From: Williamwhitmania sp.
GTDB lineage: Bacteria; Bacteroidota; Bacteroidia; Bacteroidales; Williamwhitmaniaceae
NCBI GenBank assembly: GCA_035529935.1
Contig: DATKVT010000034.1
Span: 1-49,239, forward strand
Length of the DNA: 49,239 nucleotides
Reading direction: 5' to 3'
Part shown: positions 34,368 to 42,326 of the stretch, one piece after another
Numbering within the stretch: the stretch's first letter is position 1
Layout of the letters: each line of letters starts with the position of its first letter
Notes under the pieces: generated by a model
Told to the model about the DNA's origin: nothing
Database searches by the model: none
What the model saw: only the letters and a program-made list of their open reading frames with translations
Program-made: the position numbers and the translations under genes

Positions 34368-37300
34368 ATGGAAAGAACGAAGTCGCATGATTCTCACTAT
34401 GCTAGCAGCCTATTAGAAGCTAGCTTGGGCCCGTTAATTACCATTAGCATCGAGGGTAAGGTCACTGATATGAATCAGGCCAAAGTGAATATTACAGGTG
34501 TAGCACGCGAAAAAATTATAGGTGCCAACTTCGTTGATTACTTCACTGAACCCCAAAAAGCAAGTGCTATTTGCAAGAAAGTATTTGCAAAAGGATCGGT
34601 TACTGACTCACCACTGACGTTTCGCCATATTAGCGGAAAACTAACCGATGTACTATTCAACGGATCGGTCTACAAAGACGATAACGGTAAAATCATTGGT
34701 GCGGTTTTGGTCGCCAGAGACATTTCCGAGCAGAAATGGGCAATAGAACTAAGAGTTGCCAATAAGGAGCTAGCCTTTCAAAATAATGAAAAAGAAAAAA
34801 GGGCACAGGAGTTAAGTGTTGCAAATAAAGAGCTGGCATTTCAGAACGACGAGAAGGAAAAACGTGCGGCAGAGTTAATCATTGCCAACAAGGAACTGGC
34901 ATTTCAAAACGATGAAAAAGAAAAACGGGCCGCCGAACTAATCATCGCCAACAAGGAGTTGGCATTTCAAAATAATGAAAAGGGGAAACGGGCCGATGAG
35001 CTAATTATTGCCAACAAGGAGCTGGCATTTCAAAACGACGAGAAGGAAAAAAGGGCCGCCGAACTAATCATCGCCAACAAGGAGCTCGCCTTTCAGAACG
35101 ATGAGAAGGAAAAACGCGCACAGGAGTTAACCATAGCCAACAAAGAGTTGGCCTTTCAGAACGATGAGAAGGAAAAACGTGCGGCAGAGTTAATCATCGC
35201 CAACAAGGAGCTCGCCTTTCAAAACGATGAGAAGGAAAAACGCGCACAGGAGTTAACCATAGCCAATAAGGAGCTCGCCTTTCAGAACGATGAGAAGGAA
35301 AAACGAGCGGCAGAACTAAGCGTTGCCAACAAGGAGCTGGCTTTTCAAAACGAAGAAAAAGAAAAACGAGCTGCAGAGCTAAGAATTGCAAACTATGCTA
35401 GAAGCCTCATTGAGGCAAGTCTTGACCCATTAGTTACCATAAGTACAATCGGTAAAATCACCGATATGAATCAGGCATTAGCCAACATAACCGGGATGAG
35501 CCGTGATGAGCTTACCGGCACCAACTTTTTCGATTATTTCACCGAAACGCAAAAGGCGCGTGAGGTTTATCAAGAGGTGTTTGCCAAGGGGTATGTTGCC
35601 GATTCACCCCTTACCCTTCGCAATAAGGACGGCAAACTCACCGATGTGCTTTTCAATGGATCGGTGTATAAAGACCATCAAGGAAATGTACTCGGCGTTG
35701 TTATTGTTGCTAGGGATGTTACAGACCAAAAGCGAATTGCTACTGAGTTGATTGAGGCAAAAGTTTTTGCGGAGCTAGCCACTGAACTTGCTGAAGAAGC
35801 AAAAAGAAAAGCCGAAAATGCCACACAAATAGCAGAGGATGCAGTGAAGGCCAAACAGCAATTTCTGTCGAACATGAGCCATGAAATTCGCACCCCCATG
35901 AATGCGATTATTGGTTTTACAAAAGTGGTGCTAAAAACGGACTTAACCGCAAAACAAAAAGAGTATTTAAAAGCCATAAAATTGAGTGGCGATGCATTAA
36001 TTGTGCTCATCAACGATATTCTCGATTTGGCAAAGGTAAATGCGGGTAAAATGACTTTTGAGCAAATTCCTTTCAAGCTGGCTTCATCCATCTCAGCCAT
36101 GGTTCATCTGTTTGAAACGAAATTTCAGGAGAAGAACCTAGAGCTTATCACCATATACGACCAAAAAATTCCTGGCGTGTTGGTTGGTGACCCGGTACGG
36201 TTGCACCAAATCATCATAAACTTGGTGAGCAATGCCGTTAAGTTTACATCTAAAGGCAAAATCACGGTAAAGGTAAGCTTGATTGGAGAAGATGATGAGA
36301 AAGCAACCATTGAATTTGCAATTATAGATACAGGAATTGGTATACCGGCAAATAAGATAGCCGATATTTTTGAGAACTTTCAGCAGGCTTCCAGCGACAC
36401 CTCTAGACTGTATGGGGGAACAGGCTTAGGACTTGCCATTGTTAAACAACTAGTAGAACCACAGGGCGGAACCATAAACGTTGTAAGCACCATTGGTAAG
36501 GGTTCTACCTTTAGCTTTACATTACCCTTCCTGAAAACTAACTCCCCCGCCGAATTAGAATCAGAAAATGAAGTGCTGGACACCGAAATTAAAAACATAA
36601 AAGTATTGGTGGTTGAAGACATTGCACTCAACCAACTACTGATGAAAACGCTGCTGGATGATTTCGGATTCGATAGGGATATTGCCGAAAACGGGGAAAT
36701 TGCCATCGAAAAGCTGCAAAACAAATCATACGATGTTATCCTAATGGACTTGCAAATGCCCGTTATGAATGGATTCGAAGCCACTGAATATATTCGCAAT
36801 AAGATGCATTCAAAAATCCCAATCATTGCTTTAACCGCCGATGTAACCACCGTGGATTTAGCAAAATGCAAAGCGGTCGGCATGAACGATTACATCGCAA
36901 AGCCTGTTGACGAAAGATTATTGTATAGCAAGATAGTTGGGTTAGTTAAAAAAACTACCCCTATAACACAGAGAAAACCAGTGGGACAAGAAAAAGCGAT
37001 AAGCAAAAAGATAAAATGCACTAACCTAGAATATCTTACCCAGCGGACTAAATCGAATCCTAAGCTGATGATGGAAATGATTTCACTCTATTTGGAGCAA
37101 ACCCCAACGTTAGTTAAGGTAATGAAGCTTGCCTTGCAGGATCAAGATTGGAAATCGTTACACGCTGCCGCACACAAGATGATTCCGTCATTTTCAATCA
37201 TGGGTATGAGTGTCGATTTCGAAAATATGGCACGACAAATTCAGGAGGATTCTATGGCACAGGAAAGCACAGACAGAATACAGGACTTTGTTATAAAGCT

Positions 37301-37373
37301 TGAAGAGGTAAGTGCGCAGGCTTGCAATGAGCTAGAGGAAGAGTTTAATCGGATTAAAAACTCAATCTCATGA
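34368..37373 (+). CDS. hybrid sensor histidine kinase: PAS, repeat coiled coil, PAS, HisKA, HATPase, REC, Hpt
   Basis: 1001 residues from ATG 34368 (GTG 34350 is an alternative). PAS 1 (8-120) and PAS 2 (341-450) are near copies (both contain KLTDVLFNGSVYKD). Between them lie ten 21-residue repeats built on ANKELAFQNDEKEKRA, a long charged coiled coil. A second coil leads to HisKA with His505 in NMSHEIRTP; then NLVSNAVKFT, DTGIGI, FENFQQ and GTGLGLAI. The receiver domain has Asp794 in LMDLQMP, and the Hpt domain has His936 in AAAHKMIPS. No membrane helices, so it is cytosolic. It should run a His-Asp-His relay, likely to the receiver encoded next. Confidence 0.94.
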   Translation: MERTKSHDSHYASSLLEASLGPLITISIEGKVTDMNQAKVNITGVAREKIIGANFVDYFTEPQKASAICKKVFAKGSVTDSPLTFRHISGKLTDVLFNGSVYKDDNGKIIGAVLVARDISEQKWAIELRVANKELAFQNNEKEKRAQELSVANKELAFQNDEKEKRAAELIIANKELAFQNDEKEKRAAELIIANKELAFQNNEKGKRADELIIANKELAFQNDEKEKRAAELIIANKELAFQNDEKEKRAQELTIANKELAFQNDEKEKRAAELIIANKELAFQNDEKEKRAQELTIANKELAFQNDEKEKRAAELSVANKELAFQNEEKEKRAAELRIANYARSLIEASLDPLVTISTIGKITDMNQALANITGMSRDELTGTNFFDYFTETQKAREVYQEVFAKGYVADSPLTLRNKDGKLTDVLFNGSVYKDHQGNVLGVVIVARDVTDQKRIATELIEAKVFAELATELAEEAKRKAENATQIAEDAVKAKQQFLSNMSHEIRTPMNAIIGFTKVVLKTDLTAKQKEYLKAIKLSGDALIVLINDILDLAKVNAGKMTFEQIPFKLASSISAMVHLFETKFQEKNLELITIYDQKIPGVLVGDPVRLHQIIINLVSNAVKFTSKGKITVKVSLIGEDDEKATIEFAIIDTGIGIPANKIADIFENFQQASSDTSRLYGGTGLGLAIVKQLVEPQGGTINVVSTIGKGSTFSFTLPFLKTNSPAELESENEVLDTEIKNIKVLVVEDIALNQLLMKTLLDDFGFDRDIAENGEIAIEKLQNKSYDVILMDLQMPVMNGFEATEYIRNKMHSKIPIIALTADVTTVDLAKCKAVGMNDYIAKPVDERLLYSKIVGLVKKTTPITQRKPVGQEKAISKKIKCTNLEYLTQRTKSNPKLMMEMISLYLEQTPTLVKVMKLALQDQDWKSLHAAAHKMIPSFSIMGMSVDFENMARQIQEDSMAQESTDRIQDFVIKLEEVSAQACNELEEEFNRIKNSIS
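34749..35378 (+). repeat. ten tandem 63-bp repeats inside the hybrid kinase gene
   Basis: Ten consecutive in-frame units of 63 bases (21 codons, three heptads), from CTA 34749 to the codon before CTA 35379. They differ mainly at two places: the first residues after Leu (RV, SV, II, TI) and the Asp/Asn-Ala/Gln/Asp positions. Unit 4 carries EKGKRAD. Units 6-9 alternate two versions, a sign of block duplication. Confidence 0.95.
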
Positions 37374-37462
37374 AATAGCTCGATGTTGATTAACCACCAA
37401 TCGCACATGACAGAATACTTGATCATTGCGAATTTAGATATCCTACAACAAACAAATTGACA

Positions 37463-37482
37463 AGAGGTGAGTAGTCACCTCT
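37463..37482. repeat. short perfect hairpin between kinase and receiver genes
   Basis: AGAGGTGA and TCACCTCT are separated by a GTAG loop. No T-run follows, so it may be an RNA processing or stability element rather than a terminator. Confidence 0.4.
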
Positions 37483-37511
37483 AACCTCATATAAGATTAA
37501 AAAACAGTGCG

Positions 37512-37946
37512 ATGAAAAACGAAAATAAAATACACCTATTCCTTGTAGACGATGATGCTATGTTCTTAAAATTACTGGAAATTGAGTTCCTCCAGCATGC
37601 CGATTTTGCTATAGAAACATTCCCAACCGGAGAGCTTTGCATGGCGAACTTATCGCACAATCCCGATGTAATCATTCTGGATTATTTTCTCGACGGTATT
37701 GATAAAACTGCCATGAACGGATTAGCCACATTGGATAAGATAAAAACATTCAACCCCGATATTCCCATAGTCATGCTATCGTCCCAAGATAAAATTGATG
37801 TGGCCATTAACTGTATGCACCACAGAGCATTTGATTATGTAGTAAAAAGCGAAACCGCCTTCGTGCGCTTACAAAAAATTATTACTACCATCTTCCGCTA
37901 CAAAAAAATGGAGAAGGAGTTGAGTTGGTATATGGACCGAATGTAA
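37512..37946 (+). CDS. stand-alone response regulator receiver protein
   Basis: 144 residues, one receiver domain only: acidic pocket LVDDDAMF, phospho-acceptor Asp in VIILDYFLD, Ser/Thr switch in MLSSQDK, and Lys in YVVKSE. After the domain there is only a short basic helix (RYKKMEKELSWYMDRM), no DNA-binding output. It probably receives phosphate from the Hpt domain of the kinase 138 bases upstream and acts through protein contact, possibly with the AraC regulator; that last step is inference. Confidence 0.93.
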   Translation: MKNENKIHLFLVDDDAMFLKLLEIEFLQHADFAIETFPTGELCMANLSHNPDVIILDYFLDGIDKTAMNGLATLDKIKTFNPDIPIVMLSSQDKIDVAINCMHHRAFDYVVKSETAFVRLQKIITTIFRYKKMEKELSWYMDRM

Positions 37947-38127
37947 TGTATAACGGACCACATACACGCAACCAAAGGGCATCAACCTTTTGAAATCTGA
38001 TGCTTGGGCTATGGTAATGGATACATTTGAGATACTGTGATCTAGGCTTAATTGATATAGAGCGTTGCTTGGAAAGCGGCGCTTTTCTGTCTTATATGCA
38101 GTGGATTAATCACTTACAAACAAAGAC

Positions 38128-38193
38128 ATGTGAATCATGTAACTCTTTTAAAAAGTTATGTAACACTCCCTCCTACTCCGGTATCTATCTTTG
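38128..38193 (+). promoter_or_regulatory. AraC-type box 2 and promoter of the first DUF3494 gene
   Basis: Box 38128-38166 (starts ATGTGAATCATGTAACT, ends TATGTAACAC), 19-base gap, -7 element TATCTTTG at 38186-38193. TGTAAC occurs at 38138-38143 and 38159-38164, exactly 21 bp apart. The predicted leader is about 29 bases. Confidence 0.85.
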
Positions 38194-38228
38194 TTTTATC
38201 AAAATTCATTAACTAATTCATAGAAAAG

Positions 38229-38966
38229 ATGAAAGCAATAACGCTGTTAACAACCATTTCAATAGCCTCGGTTGTACTATTTACAGGATGCGAAAAAGAT
38301 AGTACCGATTCAATAAATCCAATTGTAATTCCTGTTCAAACCATAGTTCAGAATACCGTATCACTTGCTGGTGCATCTAACTTCGCAGCTCTTTCAGGTT
38401 CAGCCATTACAAACACCGGAGCCACCATCATCACTGGTGATCTCGGTCTAAGTCCAGGTTCTTCGATAGGCGGTTTTCCTCCAGGAATTCTAAATGGAAC
38501 ATTGCACATCAATGATGCTGCAGCAAGCCAAGCAAAACTTGATTTAACAGCTGCCTATAATGATGCTGCCGGAAGAACTTCTACAGACATAGTAACGCTA
38601 TCGGGCAACATAGGAGGACTCACGCTAACGCCTGGGCTATATATGTCAACTTCCTCACTAGCTATTTCATCGGGCGACCTCACATTTGATGCCCTAGGAG
38701 ATGCAAACGCTGTCTTCATTATTCAAATTGCATCGAGCCTCACGACCACATCGGGTCGCAAAGTTTTCCTAAGCGGAGGCGCATCGGCAGCCAACATATT
38801 TTGGCAGGTGGGAAGCTCTGCAACATTTGGAACTACCTCAGTATTTAAAGGAACCATTATAGCAATGCAATCTATTACGTTCAACACGGGTGCAACGCTC
38901 GATGGAAGAGCCCTTGCAAGAACTGGTGGAATCTCAATGGAAGGTAATACTATAGTAAAGCAGTAA
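38229..38966 (+). CDS. ice-binding-like (DUF3494) lipoprotein 1
   Basis: 245 residues. Lipoprotein signal with lipobox LFTGC (Cys21), so it is lipid-anchored in the envelope. The whole mature part is one DUF3494 domain: ASNFAALSGSAITNTGATIITGDLGLSPG, LDLTAAYNDAAGRT, NIGGLTLTPGLYMS, FIIQIASSLTT, NIFWQVGSSATFGTTSVFKG and GATLDGRALARTGGISM. The fold is a beta-solenoid with a flanking helix; some members bind ice, and many in non-polar bacteria are thought to be adhesins. It is under AraC box 2 and closed by its own terminator. Confidence 0.9.
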   Translation: MKAITLLTTISIASVVLFTGCEKDSTDSINPIVIPVQTIVQNTVSLAGASNFAALSGSAITNTGATIITGDLGLSPGSSIGGFPPGILNGTLHINDAAASQAKLDLTAAYNDAAGRTSTDIVTLSGNIGGLTLTPGLYMSTSSLAISSGDLTFDALGDANAVFIIQIASSLTTTSGRKVFLSGGASAANIFWQVGSSATFGTTSVFKGTIIAMQSITFNTGATLDGRALARTGGISMEGNTIVKQ

Positions 38967-39001
38967 TCACGCTCTATTCAGCAGAAGAGAATAATATCAT
39001 C

Positions 39002-39034
39002 AAAGAGGCTGTCCAAATGGATCGCCTCTTTTTT
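39002..39034 (+). terminator. terminator after DUF3494 gene 1
   Basis: AAAGAGGC (39002-39009) pairs with GCCTCTTT (39024-39031), and a T-run follows. The loop contains CCA/TGG that can extend the pairing. Confidence 0.9.
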
Positions 39035-39061
39035 ATTTAAAATTATCATTAATTGTAGAGA

Positions 39062-39127
39062 ATGGGAATTCTGCAACTAATATAAAAAGTTATGTAACAC
39101 AAGCCTCTACTGGGTCACATATCTTTG
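39062..39127 (+). promoter_or_regulatory. AraC-type box 3 and promoter of the second DUF3494 gene
   Basis: Box 39062-39100 (starts ATGGGAATTCTGCAACT, ends TATGTAACAC), 19-base gap, -7 element TATCTTTG at 39120-39127. The upstream half-site TGCAAC is weaker than in box 2. The leader would be about 33 bases. Confidence 0.85.
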
Positions 39128-39166
39128 TATTATCAAAATAATTAAACATCTTTAAAATAAATTATC

Positions 39167-39991
39167 ATGAAACGAAACATTGTATTATCAATCTCAGCAC
39201 TGGCTTTAGTTGGGTTAATGTCCAGCTGCGAAAAAACCATAAACTCCAACTCGCCTGCAGAGATGGCTTCGGCAGAAATGTCAACAGTAATGCCACAGCA
39301 AAATGTATCAGCCGATGGATTACTGTCACAGCAGAGTGCATTACCAACCGTAAACCTAGGCGTTGCCGGTGATTTTGCAATTCTCTCAAAGACAGGAATT
39401 ACGGATGTTTATAAATCGGCCATTACAGGCGATATTGGATCAAGCCCAATAACCGGTGCAGCCATTCTTGTAAGATGTAGCGAAGTAGTGGGAACAATAT
39501 ACAGCGTTGATGCTGCGGGTCCACTGCCAAGTAGCGTTACTAATTCCACTAGGTTAACAACAGCTGTGGGTGATATGCAAACCGCCTACACTGACGCTGC
39601 CGGACGTGTTAACCCAAGCTTCTTGAATTTAGGTGCCGGAAACATTGGAGGCAAAACCTTAACACCAGGCCTCTATAAGTGGACCAGTGCTTTAATCATC
39701 CCTACAGATGTTACCATCTCTGGTGGCCCTAACGATATCTTTATCTTCCAAGTTGCCGGAACGCTCAACATGAGCTCAGCCGTAAGAATTACCCTAATTG
39801 GTGGTGCGCAGGCAAAGAATATTTTCTGGGTTGCTTCAGGTGCAGTAACCTTAGGTACTACCAGCCATTTCGAAGGTAACATACTTGGTCAAACAGGTAT
39901 CAACATGCAAACCGGTGCTTCAATAAACGGACGTATGTTGGCACAAACAGCAGTAACCCTTCAAATGAATACTGTTAATAAACCTGAATAA
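39167..39991 (+). CDS. ice-binding-like (DUF3494) lipoprotein 2
   Basis: 274 residues. Lipoprotein signal ending in LMSSC, then a Ser/Ala-rich linker of about 50 residues, then a DUF3494 domain (NLGVAGDFAILSKTGITD, SAITGDIGSSPITG, MQTAYTDAAGR, NIGGKTLTPGLYKWTSALIIPTDVTISGG, FIFQVAGTLNM, NIFWVASGAVTLGTTSHFEG, TGASINGRMLAQTAVTL). It is closer to the third copy than to the first (both have GLYKWTS, GTTSHFEG and MLAQTAV/ALAQTAV). Own box and own terminator: a separate transcription unit. Confidence 0.92.
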   Translation: MKRNIVLSISALALVGLMSSCEKTINSNSPAEMASAEMSTVMPQQNVSADGLLSQQSALPTVNLGVAGDFAILSKTGITDVYKSAITGDIGSSPITGAAILVRCSEVVGTIYSVDAAGPLPSSVTNSTRLTTAVGDMQTAYTDAAGRVNPSFLNLGAGNIGGKTLTPGLYKWTSALIIPTDVTISGGPNDIFIFQVAGTLNMSSAVRITLIGGAQAKNIFWVASGAVTLGTTSHFEGNILGQTGINMQTGASINGRMLAQTAVTLQMNTVNKPE

Positions 39992-40006
39992 TTTATTAGA
40001 AGCAAA

Positions 40007-40050
40007 ACATTTAAAAAAGGCGGCTCGATTGAGTTGCCTTTTTTAAATGT
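40007..40050 (+). terminator. terminator after DUF3494 gene 2
   Basis: A perfect 15-bp stem: ACATTTAAAAAAGGC (40007-40021) with its complement at 40036-40050, 14-base loop. The T-run is part of the right arm, and the mirrored A-run would also let it work on the other strand. Confidence 0.9.
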
Positions 40051-40071
40051 AATTCTAATTGACACCTAAAC

Positions 40072-40137
40072 GTGTGAATCATACAACTTATTTACAGAGT
40101 TTTGCAACACACCTCAATACTTCAACACCTATCTTTG
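40072..40137 (+). promoter_or_regulatory. AraC-type box 4 and promoter of the third DUF3494 gene
   Basis: Box 40072-40110 (starts GTGTGAATCATACAACTT, ends TTTGCAACAC), 19-base gap, -7 element TATCTTTG at 40130-40137. Half-sites are TACAAC and TGCAAC, 21 bp apart. The predicted transcription start near 40144 excludes the longer frame from 40059. Confidence 0.85.
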
Positions 40138-40175
40138 TAATATTAAATAATTCACCAATTTTAAATAAAAATAAA

Positions 40176-41564
40176 ATGAATCTAAAAAAAATATTACCAG
40201 CAATAGCAATGCTAATCGCTGTTATAACCTTCGGTTGTAAAAAGGATGATAACAATATCAGCGTCAACCCAGAAGTTATATCATCAGCTCCAGCTGACAA
40301 CACTGCAGATATTGCATTAAACAGTAAAGTCTCTGCAACTTTCAGTGTGGAAATGAATCCCTCTTCAATGACGGCTTCAAATTTCACATTACAACAAGGA
40401 ACATCAATAGTTTCAGGAACGGTGGAATACGTAAATAAAACAGCCACTTTCACCCCCTCAGCAAACCTGGTTGCAAACGTTATTTATACTGCAACCATCA
40501 AATCAGGGGTTGCAGATCTATCAGGTAATACACTAACAAGTGACTATGTATGGAATTTTACTACAAGTGGCGTTGTGGACATCACAAATCCCACCGTTAC
40601 ATTGACCGCTCCGCTAAATAATGCCACTGGTGTTGCAAGCAACAAGGTCATTGCTATTACCTTTAGTGAAAACATGGATCCATCAACTATCAATGCGTCC
40701 ACCTTCACCCTAATGCAAGGATCTACAGCTGTTTCGGGCACAGCAAGCTATTCAGGAAAAGTAGCAACATTTACTCCATCGAGCTTGATGACGGCAGGAG
40801 CAGTATATACAGCTAACATTTCAGTAGGAGCAAAAGACCTTGCCGGTAATGCACTTGCCACGAACACGGCAGTTGAGTTCACAATATCAAGCAGCACTGC
40901 AAATATGGCAGTGGTAGATCTTGGAGCTGCAGGCAACTATGTAATTCTTGCAAAAACGGCAATCAACAACATTTCTACATCAGCGGTTACTGGTGATATT
41001 GCTCTAAGCCCAGCTGCAACATCGTATATTACAGGATTTTCGTTGACTAATGCAACTGGCTATGCAACCTCTGCCCAGATAACCGGAAAGATATATGCAG
41101 CCGACATGGCAGATCCAACTCCAATCAACCTTACCACTGCCGTTGAAAATATGATCACAGCATACAACGATGCAGCCGGACGCCCATCACCTAATTTTTC
41201 AGAACTTGGTACTGGCAACATTGGTGGAAAAACCCTTACCGCAGGTCTATACAAATGGACTAGCACCGTTACCGTGCCTTCAGACGTTACCATTTCGGGT
41301 AGTGCGGATGATGTTTGGATCTTTCAAATTGCAGGTGACCTCGAATTGAGTCCTACAGTTATGATTACCTTAGAAGGTGGCGCACAAGCCAAGAACATCT
41401 TTTGGCAAGTAGCAGGTCAGGTTACCTGTGGAACAACCTCACATTTTGAGGGAGTTATTCTGTCACAGACAGGTATCAACTTCCAAACAGGAGCAACCAT
41501 GAATGGTCGGGCGCTAGCTCAAACCGCTGTCGTTCTAGATGGAAATACAGTTACAGAACCTTAA
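40176..41564 (+). CDS. ice-binding-like (DUF3494) lipoprotein 3 with two Ig-like (Big_5) domains
   Basis: 462 residues from ATG 40176. Lipobox ITFGC, then two SbsA/Big_5-type Ig-like domains (about 35-130: PADNTADIALNSKVSATFSVEMNPSSMTASNFTLQQG; about 135-235: PLNNATGVASNKVIAITFSENMDPSTINASTFTLMQG), then a DUF3494 domain (NYVILAKTAINNISTSAVTGDIALSP to the end). The Ig domains probably act as a stalk that lifts the beta-solenoid off the outer membrane, as in known Ig-DUF3494 adhesins. In-frame ATG 40059 precedes the operator and was rejected. Confidence 0.92.
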   Translation: MNLKKILPAIAMLIAVITFGCKKDDNNISVNPEVISSAPADNTADIALNSKVSATFSVEMNPSSMTASNFTLQQGTSIVSGTVEYVNKTATFTPSANLVANVIYTATIKSGVADLSGNTLTSDYVWNFTTSGVVDITNPTVTLTAPLNNATGVASNKVIAITFSENMDPSTINASTFTLMQGSTAVSGTASYSGKVATFTPSSLMTAGAVYTANISVGAKDLAGNALATNTAVEFTISSSTANMAVVDLGAAGNYVILAKTAINNISTSAVTGDIALSPAATSYITGFSLTNATGYATSAQITGKIYAADMADPTPINLTTAVENMITAYNDAAGRPSPNFSELGTGNIGGKTLTAGLYKWTSTVTVPSDVTISGSADDVWIFQIAGDLELSPTVMITLEGGAQAKNIFWQVAGQVTCGTTSHFEGVILSQTGINFQTGATMNGRALAQTAVVLDGNTVTEP

Positions 41565-41586
41565 TAAACAATATGTATCAGCTTTT

Positions 41587-41625
41587 GAAGAGAGGCGGTC
41601 TAGCAAGATCGCCTCTCTTCATTAT
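41587..41625 (+). terminator. terminator after DUF3494 gene 3
   Basis: GAAGAGAGGCG (41587-41597) pairs with CGCCTCTCTTC (41610-41620), extended inside by TCT/AGA. The tail ATTATT is only moderately T-rich. Confidence 0.8.
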
Positions 41626-41638
41626 TCAAACACAAAAG

Positions 41639-41704
41639 GTTTGAATCATGTAACTTATTTGCAGAGTTTTGCAACAGATCCACTTACTTAAGAACGTACC
41701 TTTA
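41639..41704 (+). promoter_or_regulatory. AraC-type box 5 and promoter of the csbD-like gene
   Basis: Box 41639-41677 (starts GTTTGAATCATGTAACTT, ends TTTGCAACAG), 19-base gap, -7 element TACCTTTA at 41697-41704, one base off TAnnTTTG. The predicted start of transcription near 41711 makes ATG 41736 the start codon, not 41709. Confidence 0.8.
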
Positions 41705-41735
41705 CACTATGCCATTCACCAATAAATATTCAGAC

Positions 41736-41924
41736 ATGAAAAATACAACAGAATTAAAGCTAACCTGGGCAGAGCAGAAAGGTAAACTCAAACAACGATT
41801 TGCCATTCTTACAGATAACGACCTAATGCTCAACCAAGATAATAAAGATGTGATGCTGGGCAAAATCCAGGTCAAATTGGGCAAAACAAAGGAACAGATT
41901 GACAAAATTCTGGAGTCGCTCTGA
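41736..41924 (+). CDS. CsbD-like stress protein
   Basis: 62 residues (MKNTTELKLTWAEQKGKLKQRFAILTDNDLMLNQDNKDVMLGKIQVKLGKTKEQIDKILESL). The W-x-x-x-K-G-K-L-K-x-x-F, L-T-D-x-D-L and G-K-x-Q-x-x-x-G-K-T-K-E pattern is that of the CsbD family, small helical proteins induced in general stress responses; the molecular role is unknown. A longer frame from 41709 is ruled out by the promoter. Sharing the operator with the DUF3494 genes suggests they respond to the same condition. Confidence 0.88.
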   Translation: MKNTTELKLTWAEQKGKLKQRFAILTDNDLMLNQDNKDVMLGKIQVKLGKTKEQIDKILESL

Positions 41925-42039
41925 ATACATCTCACCACAATGTCTCATACTCTAAAATAACGGATCAATTGATAAGCTAGATAATTGCAGAAACAGGCAG
42001 AGCTGGATCAAACGATGCATTAATTCAACATAGGAGAAG

Positions 42040-42105
42040 ATGTGAATGACCTAATTTATTACAAAAGCTACGTATCACATCATCGATACAACAACCATAC
42101 AATAG
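42040..42105 (+). promoter_or_regulatory. AraC-type box 6, decayed and without a gene
   Basis: Box 42040-42078 (starts ATGTGAATGACCTAATTT, ends CGTATCAC) aligns without gaps to the other five but with more mismatches. The base octet at the expected -7 position (42098-42105, TACAATAG) is poor. A terminator begins only 12 bases later, so no protein can be encoded. Confidence 0.55.
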
Positions 42106-42117
42106 CTGTTAATGCAT

Positions 42118-42148
42118 AAGAGACGCACGGTGATGCGTCTCTTTATTT
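42118..42148 (+). terminator. intrinsic terminator
   Basis: AGAGACGCA (42119-42127) pairs perfectly with TGCGTCTCT (42134-42142), then TTATTTG. It may end the csbD-like transcript, whose stop is about 200 bases upstream, or a lost gene behind box 6. Confidence 0.85.
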
Positions 42149-42326
42149 GTACCCAATTCTCTAACTCCTTTGCCTCCTTAGTAACTTCCACTAAAGGCTA
42201 AGATTATTTCGGGTTGTTGATAGCTAGAATAGTCCGGGTATCAGAAATTTACTGCGCAATAGAAAGTTTCGAATGCCCCAGAACCATACATTAGATTTAG
42301 CCTTGTTGGTTACAGTAATTATTTAA
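42149..42326. other. intergenic stretch before the IS element
   Basis: No gene or repeat recognised. The end of this stretch, read on the minus strand, should hold the original 3' end of the metallopeptidase gene now cut by the IS. Confidence 0.3.

Noticed and set aside
34749..35378. CRISPR-like or intergenic tandem array
   Set aside because: Units are contiguous, in frame and encode a coiled coil; there are no spacers.
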